This document shows, in pieces, positions 58,163 through 64,000 of a stretch of DNA of 64,000 nt (position 1 is the first letter of the stretch; the number at the start of each line of letters is the position of its first letter). The position numbers were made by a program, and so were the translations under genes. The stretch lies in contig NZ_CP028105.1 of the NCBI RefSeq assembly GCF_003019675.1, forward strand, positions 698,282-762,281, written 5' to 3'. Source of the DNA: Fusobacterium ulcerans (GTDB lineage Bacteria; Fusobacteriota; Fusobacteriia; Fusobacteriales; Fusobacteriaceae). A model generated the notes under the pieces. The model made no database searches. It was not told the DNA's origin and saw only the letters and a program-made list of their open reading frames with translations.

Positions 58163-59176
58163 TTAAAACTCTATAACTACTTTTCCTTGAATTTCTTTAT
58201 TTTCAAGTTTATTTACTACTTCTGGAAATTCATCCAATGTACATAATTTCGCAATTAATTTATCTATTTTTACTTTATTTTCTTTAAACAATGAATTTGC
58301 CATTTCCCATTCTTCCCCTGGAAAAATATTAGAATAATTCATCCATGAACCAGTTAATGTCAATTCTTTTCTATTTATATTTTCAAATTCTACTGGAGTA
58401 TATTCAACATTTCCATGAGGTGTTCCTATAAACAATACATTTCCCTTATTTCCTGCTATTTCCAATGCCTTTTTAAAATTTTCTGGCACTCCTGAAGTTT
58501 CAATAACCAAGTCATAGTCATTTAATTTTCCTGTAGCTTTAAGCGGGTTGTATGTGTTATCAGCTCCTAGTTCTATAGAAAACTCTAACTTCTCATCATT
58601 TATGTCCACTGCTGTAATTTCTTTTTGAATAGAAGATTTCACACATTGAAGTACAAGCTGTCCTATTGTTCCCATTCCTAAAATAGCTATTTTCTTATTA
58701 ACTGGATAATCTAAAAGACTCAATCCATGAAGTGCTACTGTCAATGGTTCAAAGAAGGCTCCTTCCTTTAAGCTTACTCCCTCTGGAAGTTTTACTGCAT
58801 TTTTAGCTGGAACTGTAACATATTCAGCCCATGCTCCCTGTTTTCTCGACCCTATAAATGAGTAATGCTTACATTGAGAAAAATGCCCTTTTATACAATC
58901 GCTGCATTTCATACATGGTTCTAAAGGAGCCACTGCTACTTTATCTCCTACTACAATATTTTCAACTTTACTTCCTACCTTTGTAACAATTCCTGAAAAT
59001 TCATGTCCAAGTATTATTGGATAAAATCTAGCACCATTATTAAATAGTCTTGGTATGTCTGAACCACATACTCCAGAATATTTTACCTGTACTAAAACAT
59101 CTTCATCTTTTATTTCTGGCATTTCAATTTCTTGAATCTTTACAACATTATTTTCTTCCAAAATTGCTGCTCTCAA
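58163..59176 (-). CDS. gatD: Galactitol-1-phosphate 5-dehydrogenase
   Basis: A 337-residue zinc alcohol dehydrogenase. The catalytic zinc site is GVCGSDIPRLF with HEFSGIVTKVG; the structural zinc cysteines are CMKCSDCIKGHFSQC (about residues 91-105); the NAD loop is LGMGTIGQLVLQC. It oxidises galactitol-1-phosphate to tagatose-6-phosphate. The start is a TTG at 59176 with GGAGGG seven bases upstream; the frame is open 28 more codons, but that stretch is a low-complexity Lys/Phe-rich leader. It is the first gene of the minus-strand gat operon. Confidence 0.92.
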   Translation of the reverse strand: MRAAILEENNVVKIQEIEMPEIKDEDVLVQVKYSGVCGSDIPRLFNNGARFYPIILGHEFSGIVTKVGSKVENIVVGDKVAVAPLEPCMKCSDCIKGHFSQCKHYSFIGSRKQGAWAEYVTVPAKNAVKLPEGVSLKEGAFFEPLTVALHGLSLLDYPVNKKIAILGMGTIGQLVLQCVKSSIQKEITAVDINDEKLEFSIELGADNTYNPLKATGKLNDYDLVIETSGVPENFKKALEIAGNKGNVLFIGTPHGNVEYTPVEFENINRKELTLTGSWMNYSNIFPGEEWEMANSLFKENKVKIDKLIAKLCTLDEFPEVVNKLENKEIQGKVVIEF

Positions 59177-59349
59177 TTTTAACCCTCCTTTTTTTATTTT
59201 AATTTTCTTAATCTGATTATAATCAAAATAAAAAAAATAAAAAAGTTCTATCTTTTTCATTTTTTTTGAAACATTTCATCCTAAAAAAATACTTTTTTCT
59301 GTGATAATATTTCCTTAAAAATAAAATATCCACTATATAGGAGGTAAAG

Positions 59350-60222
59350 ATGGAAGTTTTAATAAGTAATAAAAATCTTGAAGTAAAAATAAACAGCTTT
59401 GGTGCTGAACTAATCAGCTTGAAAAATCTAGATAAGAATATTGAGTATATGTGGCAGAAAAACCCTCAATACTGGAATAAATGTTCTCCTATCCTATTCC
59501 CTTTTGTAGGAGCAATAAAAAACAATCAATATTTTTATAATGGAGATAAATATTTCTTTTTTCCTAAGCATGGTTTTGCTAGAGATAACGAATTTGAACT
59601 TTTAGCTCAACAAAAAGACTGTGCTGAATTTATTTTTAGAGCAAATGAAAATACTAAAAAAATCTATCCCTTTAATTTTAATTTTTACATAAAGTATATT
59701 TTAAAAGAGAATTCTCTTCAAATAGAATACAAAATTGAAAATTTAGAAAATAAAAAGATGTATTTTTCTCTTGGAGTACACCCAGCATTCAATACTCCTC
59801 TTGATAGTAATACTAAATATTCTGACTATTTTATTGAATTTGAAAATCAGGAAAATGATGATGTATATTTTCTTGAAGATTCTTTGTTCAATACAGATAA
59901 AAAGAAAAGTCTTCTTACTAAAAATATTCTTCAGCTTACTGAAAATATCTTTGAAGATGATGTTCTGATTTTAAAAAATACTAACTCTAAAAAAGTATAT
60001 TTAAAAAACAAAAATGGTAGTTTTGCTTTAGGTTTTAAATTTGAAGGTTTTAAACATTTAGCATTCTGGAACAAACCAAATGCTCCATATATTTGTCTTG
60101 AGCCTTGGAATGGCCTTCCAGATTACAAAGAGTGTACAGGAAATCTTGAAGAAAAAGCAGATATTGAAAGTATTGAAGCTAAAGAAACGTACACAAGAAA
60201 TATAGAAATTGAAGTTTTTTAA
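59350..60222 (+). CDS. Aldose 1-epimerase family protein (LacX-like)
   Basis: A 290-residue galactose-mutarotase-fold protein. WQKNPQYWNKCSPILFPFVG at the start, KHGFARDNEFEL with the catalytic His, SLGVHPAFNTPL with the second His, and LAFWNKPNAPYICLEPWNGLPD with the catalytic Glu match the LacX/YihR-like branch. It interconverts anomers of a hexose or hexose phosphate. It opens the plus-strand operon with a tagatose-6-phosphate kinase-like gene and a class II aldolase. The start has an AGGAGG site. Confidence 0.88.
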   Translation: MEVLISNKNLEVKINSFGAELISLKNLDKNIEYMWQKNPQYWNKCSPILFPFVGAIKNNQYFYNGDKYFFFPKHGFARDNEFELLAQQKDCAEFIFRANENTKKIYPFNFNFYIKYILKENSLQIEYKIENLENKKMYFSLGVHPAFNTPLDSNTKYSDYFIEFENQENDDVYFLEDSLFNTDKKKSLLTKNILQLTENIFEDDVLILKNTNSKKVYLKNKNGSFALGFKFEGFKHLAFWNKPNAPYICLEPWNGLPDYKECTGNLEEKADIESIEAKETYTRNIEIEVF

Positions 60223-60246
60223 TAATAATGTGAGGAGGAAATTAAT

Positions 60247-61173
60247 ATGATACTGACTATTACTCTAAATCCATCTATTGACATTAGATATAATCTTGCA
60301 CATTTTAATCTTGGGGAAGTTCATAGAGCTTTAGAATGTGAAAAAACAGCTGGAGGAAAGGGACTTAATGTTGCTAGAGTAATTAATAAATTAGGTACTG
60401 ATGTTCTGACTACTGGCTTTTTAGGTGGAAAGCTTGGAGAAGATCTAGCTGGGAAACTTAATAATCAAGGAATTAAAAATGATTTTGAAAAAATACAGGG
60501 GGAAACTAGAAATTGTATAAATATTCTTCATGAACAAATGAGTACTGAAGTTCTTGAAAGCGGCCCAGTAATTCTTGAAGAAGAATGGGAAAATTTTAAA
60601 AAGAAATTCAAAGATTTGACAAAACAATATAAATTTATCAGTGCATCTGGCAGTCTCCCTTCAGGACTAAAAAGTTCAAGTTATTGCGAGTTGATAAAAA
60701 TAGCTAAAGAAAATGGATGTAAATTTTTTCTTGATACCAGTGGACAGCCTCTAAAGGAAAGTTTAGATTATCCTCCATATTTCATAAAACCTAATCTGGA
60801 AGAATTAGAAAAACTTACTGGAAAATCTCTTAAAAATATGGATGAAATTGTTGCAGAAGCTAAAAAATTAAATTCCTCTGGAGTAAATATAGTTGCTGTT
60901 ACTCTTGGAGCAAAGGGCTCTCTTATTGCCACTGAAAACAAAGTATTTATAGCTAAAATTCCTAAGGTAGAAATCTTGAATACTGTCGGCTGTGGAGATT
61001 CTTTTGTTGCTGGATTTATTACAGGTATCTCTAAAGACATGTCCTTAACAGAGGCGTTTAAATTAGCAATTGGATGTAGCATTTCAAATGCTTTGCTCCC
61101 TGGAACTGGAAGTATAAATATAGATATAGTTAATGAGTTAATGAAAAAAATAGAAATTACTATAAAAGAATAA
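60247..61173 (+). CDS. PfkB-type kinase, probable tagatose-6-phosphate kinase
   Basis: A 308-residue kinase of the LacC/FruK family. ITLNPSIDIRYNL and GGKGLNVARVINKLG form the PfkB signature 1 region, GFLGGKLG follows, and TVGCGDSFVAGFITG (about residues 247-261) holds the anion hole and catalytic Asp of signature 2. By sequence alone, 1-phosphofructokinase is possible. Between gatD and a tagatose-bisphosphate aldolase the expected substrate is tagatose-6-phosphate. It begins 24 bases after the epimerase gene with a GAGGAGG site. Confidence 0.88.
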   Translation: MILTITLNPSIDIRYNLAHFNLGEVHRALECEKTAGGKGLNVARVINKLGTDVLTTGFLGGKLGEDLAGKLNNQGIKNDFEKIQGETRNCINILHEQMSTEVLESGPVILEEEWENFKKKFKDLTKQYKFISASGSLPSGLKSSSYCELIKIAKENGCKFFLDTSGQPLKESLDYPPYFIKPNLEELEKLTGKSLKNMDEIVAEAKKLNSSGVNIVAVTLGAKGSLIATENKVFIAKIPKVEILNTVGCGDSFVAGFITGISKDMSLTEAFKLAIGCSISNALLPGTGSINIDIVNELMKKIEITIKE

Positions 61174-61214
61174 ATTAATTTTTAAAATATATTAAATATA
61201 AAAGGAGAAGATAA

Positions 61215-62066
<852 letters not shown>

Positions 62067-62137
62067 TATAATTTTCTATCAAATCCACATAACTATAAAA
62101 GGGACTGTTACAAATTTAAAATAGCCCAATTATAAAA

Positions 62138-62178
62138 AAAGTTGACTTGAAGTTTTCTTCTTGTCAGCTTTTTCTTTT
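62138..62178 (+). terminator. Rho-independent terminator of the plus-strand galactitol operon
   Basis: AAAGTTGAC and GTCAGCTTT pair (one wobble), and an inner GAAG/CTTC closes a TTTT loop; a T-rich tract follows. It is about 70 bases past the aldolase stop. The remainder of the gap to 62313 shows nothing further. Confidence 0.8.
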
Positions 62179-62313
62179 AAAATAAAAAACATTATCTTTT
62201 CACATTCTTAATCTCATTTATTTTGAAAAACGATCTTTATACATAATTTTAAGTTCTCCATAAATTCTTTCCTTATTTTTGAATGTTGAAGCCTTTTTTA
62301 ACTTCTTTTTTCT

Positions 62314-63141
62314 TTAATAATCTTCTTGCTGTAATAAATACTCATTCCAATAATCTTCATCTCCCTCATAACTATGTAACCAAATATACATCATTAATAT
62401 TTCCAGCTGTTTTTTTCGCCCTTTAATAAAAGGTTTATGTGCCAATCTAGCATATAAAATATCTACATTAAATAAATTAGTCTTTCTTTGATAATTATAT
62501 CTATACTTTTTATCTATGATAGGATATTCTAATTTAATTCTTGTTTTTGCAGGCCATGCCTCTTGATTATCATCAAAAATTTTCAAATAATATTCCAATC
62601 CCATAAAAATATTTACATTATATAAATGTAATACATCTTGAAGCCATTTTGAAATTTTTGGTGAAATATCTGGAATAAATGGTGCATGAGTATTTGTTTC
62701 TTTTATATGATGTTCTTTGATAAATTTATAAAGCATTTCAGTTTGATTCTTTAAAAATGGATATTGTTTTATCAAGTTGGCATAACAATCATATGACAAA
62801 GATCTAAACTCAGATTCTTCATACATAAAAGAAAAATCATCTACTTTTTTTAGAAAATTATCAATAATTCTATTAGTCTGTTTCCCATAAGTATCATAAA
62901 TTGCTATAATCCATTCACGAATATCAGATGTATAATCTCTCAAAGTTTTTTCATATTTCATTATTTTTTCATTTTCTGCTGTAGTTCTTTTCTCTGCCCC
63001 TTGAATAGGTAAATATTGATCAAAATATTCAAAAATATAATTAATACAGCTTCTAATATTGTTCATTTTTTGTGAGTTATCAAACTCATTTATTCCATCT
63101 TCCAATTTCCTTTTTTCTATATATTCTTCTAATTTCAGCAT
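62314..63141 (-). CDS. Unrecognised cytoplasmic protein
   Basis: A 275-residue protein that I do not recognise. It has no signal peptide or membrane segment and is rich in charged helices with aromatic clusters (IFEYFDQYL, WIIAIYDTYGKQT, MYIWLHSYEGDEDYWNEYL). A conserved-looking HAPFIPDISPKISKWLQDVLH lies near the middle. The start is the ATG at 63141 behind AGGAG with a 5-base spacer; an ATG six codons earlier has no site. It lies 33 bases after the DUF4143 ATPase gene on the same strand and may share its transcript. No function is proposed. Confidence 0.75.
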   Translation of the reverse strand: MLKLEEYIEKRKLEDGINEFDNSQKMNNIRSCINYIFEYFDQYLPIQGAEKRTTAENEKIMKYEKTLRDYTSDIREWIIAIYDTYGKQTNRIIDNFLKKVDDFSFMYEESEFRSLSYDCYANLIKQYPFLKNQTEMLYKFIKEHHIKETNTHAPFIPDISPKISKWLQDVLHLYNVNIFMGLEYYLKIFDDNQEAWPAKTRIKLEYPIIDKKYRYNYQRKTNLFNVDILYARLAHKPFIKGRKKQLEILMMYIWLHSYEGDEDYWNEYLLQQEDY

Positions 63142-63174
63142 ATTTACTCCTACTCTCATATTTTTTTATTAAAA

Positions 63175-64000
63175 TCATAGACAAAATACTGCATACAAAG
63201 GAATACTTTTTATATTATTTTCAAATCCAAAATTCTTACTTGAAATCTTTACAGCATATTCAGGCTGGTATTTTTTCATATATACATCCAAACTCTTAGC
63301 CCTTGTATTATCTGCTGACTTCACTTCTACTGGAATTATCTTGCCCTCTCTCATTATTATAAAATCAACTTCAGCAGTTCCTCTAGGTGCTTTCCAATAA
63401 TATTGAGTATATTCATTAATATTCAAATGTATATTCACGTAATTTTCTGTCATGCCCCCTTTAAAATCATTCAACTCCATAGATAAATAAAGAATATCCT
63501 CTGGTACTATCTCTTTCTTGGCACATAAAAGCCCTATATCAGAAATATATATTTTAAAAGAATCTATATTCTTATAGTTTTCCAATGGTTTTTGTATGTC
63601 TTCAAGTCCATAAATTTTTGAAGTAATTCCTGATAATGTCAACCATTCTATTGCATTTTCAAATTCAGCAGCTCTTCCCCCAGATTTTACCAACTTATAC
63701 TGAAATCTAGTATTCTCTTTAGAAAGTTGTACTGTTATGTTATCATAAACAAGCCTTGTTTTTTTTATCTCATTAGTTATATTATATTTACTCATATCAT
63801 TTAGGTAGCTCAATAAAATCATATCTTGTGTATGACGGATTAATGTATAGTTCTGTGTTTCTTTAAATTTACTTACACATTCAGGCATTCCACCTACTAC
63901 CAAATATTTTCTGTAATACTCCATAGCTATATTATGTAAAGCTGATGGCATTGGTAAATTGTCATTAAAAGAATTCTTTATAGCTGTTACCAACTCCTTT
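63175..64000 (-). CDS. DUF4143-domain ATPase (C-terminal part; cut by window edge)
   Basis: The visible 275 residues are the C-terminal half of an ATPase of the AAA_14/DUF4143 family. YYRKYLVVGGMPECVSKF is the hallmark start of the C-terminal region; TRFQYKLVKSGGRAAEFENAIEWLTLSGI is the winged-helix part; YISDIGLLCAK and PVEVKSADNTRAKSLDVYMKKY belong to the PD-(D/E)XK-like DUF4143 domain. The N-terminal Walker A and B part should lie beyond position 64000, since the frame stays open to the edge. The role of the family is uncertain. Confidence 0.85.
   Translation of the reverse strand, partial: KELVTAIKNSFNDNLPMPSALHNIAMEYYRKYLVVGGMPECVSKFKETQNYTLIRHTQDMILLSYLNDMSKYNITNEIKKTRLVYDNITVQLSKENTRFQYKLVKSGGRAAEFENAIEWLTLSGITSKIYGLEDIQKPLENYKNIDSFKIYISDIGLLCAKKEIVPEDILYLSMELNDFKGGMTENYVNIHLNINEYTQYYWKAPRGTAEVDFIIMREGKIIPVEVKSADNTRAKSLDVYMKKYQPEYAVKISSKNFGFENNIKSIPLYAVFCL

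Noticed and set aside
59250-59300. TGAAACATTTCA repeat between gatD and the epimerase gene as a catabolite (cre) site
   Set aside because: It lacks the central CG of the cre consensus, and no matching regulator is seen in the window.

Overview
The window reads as chromosomal DNA of a Fusobacterium-like organism (phylum Fusobacteriota). This is an inference from several traits seen together: very AT-rich DNA, strong AGGAGG-type ribosome binding sites, short compact terminators, an anaerobe's enzyme set (rubrerythrin, a ferredoxin-nitroreductase, radical-SAM proteins), PTS transporters, and a TonB-dependent outer-membrane receptor that marks a Gram-negative envelope. I could not run a database search, so the species is not assigned. 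Most genes lie on the minus strand. No rRNA, tRNA, CRISPR array, phage module or intact insertion sequence was seen.

Layout. 0-7 kb: the 3' end of an unknown gene, a SAM methyltransferase, reverse-type rubrerythrin, an apparent operon (MarR regulator, GNAT acetyltransferase, purine-nucleosidase-like protein, spore-photoproduct-lyase-family radical SAM protein, short-chain dehydrogenase), and a TrkH potassium transporter. 7-12.5 kb: a ferredoxin-nitroreductase, a GntR/FCD regulator, and the NAD biosynthesis operon nadA-nadB-nadC-niaR. 12.8-19.4 kb: two or three adjacent catabolic units (GltS glutamate carrier with an M29-like metallopeptidase; permease, cytoplasmic beta-lactamase-like hydrolase and N-acyl-D-amino-acid deacylase; DUF3870 protein). 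A 27-bp sequence is shared, 25 of 27 positions, between the gltS promoter and the upstream region of the GntR/FCD gene, so that regulator probably controls gltS.

19.5-45 kb is a defence island. It holds a complete type I BREX system in an unusual order (brxC-pglX, a GmrSD/BrxU-like DUF262-DUF1524 gene, a broken DUF4357 gene, then pglZ-brxL-brxA-brxB). A strong hairpin terminator and a consensus promoter split it into two transcription units. Next come an AAA-ATPase/PD-(D/E)XK protein and a complete type II Wadjet operon (jetA-jetB-jetC-jetD; TIGR02677, 02678, 02680, 02679).

45-64 kb is carbohydrate and envelope territory. A PTS EIICB-NanE-PHP/DUF3604-like-sulfatase operon diverges from its GntR/UTRA regulator; neither the sulfatase nor its partner has a signal peptide, which suggests that a sulfated amino sugar is processed in the cytoplasm after PTS uptake. 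A TonB-dependent receptor follows, with a long structured leader. Then comes a full galactitol pathway: the minus-strand genes gatD, a BglG/PRD-type regulator and gatBAC diverge from an aldose-epimerase-like gene, a PfkB-type tagatose-6-phosphate kinase and a gatY-type aldolase. The window ends with an unrecognised 275-residue protein and a DUF4143 ATPase cut by the window edge.

No wholly new system can be proven from sequence alone. The best candidates are the permuted BREX locus with its nested GmrSD gene and mid-operon regulatory signals, the cytoplasmic sulfatase/PTS operon, and the SPL-nucleosidase operon in what looks like a non-sporulating lineage.
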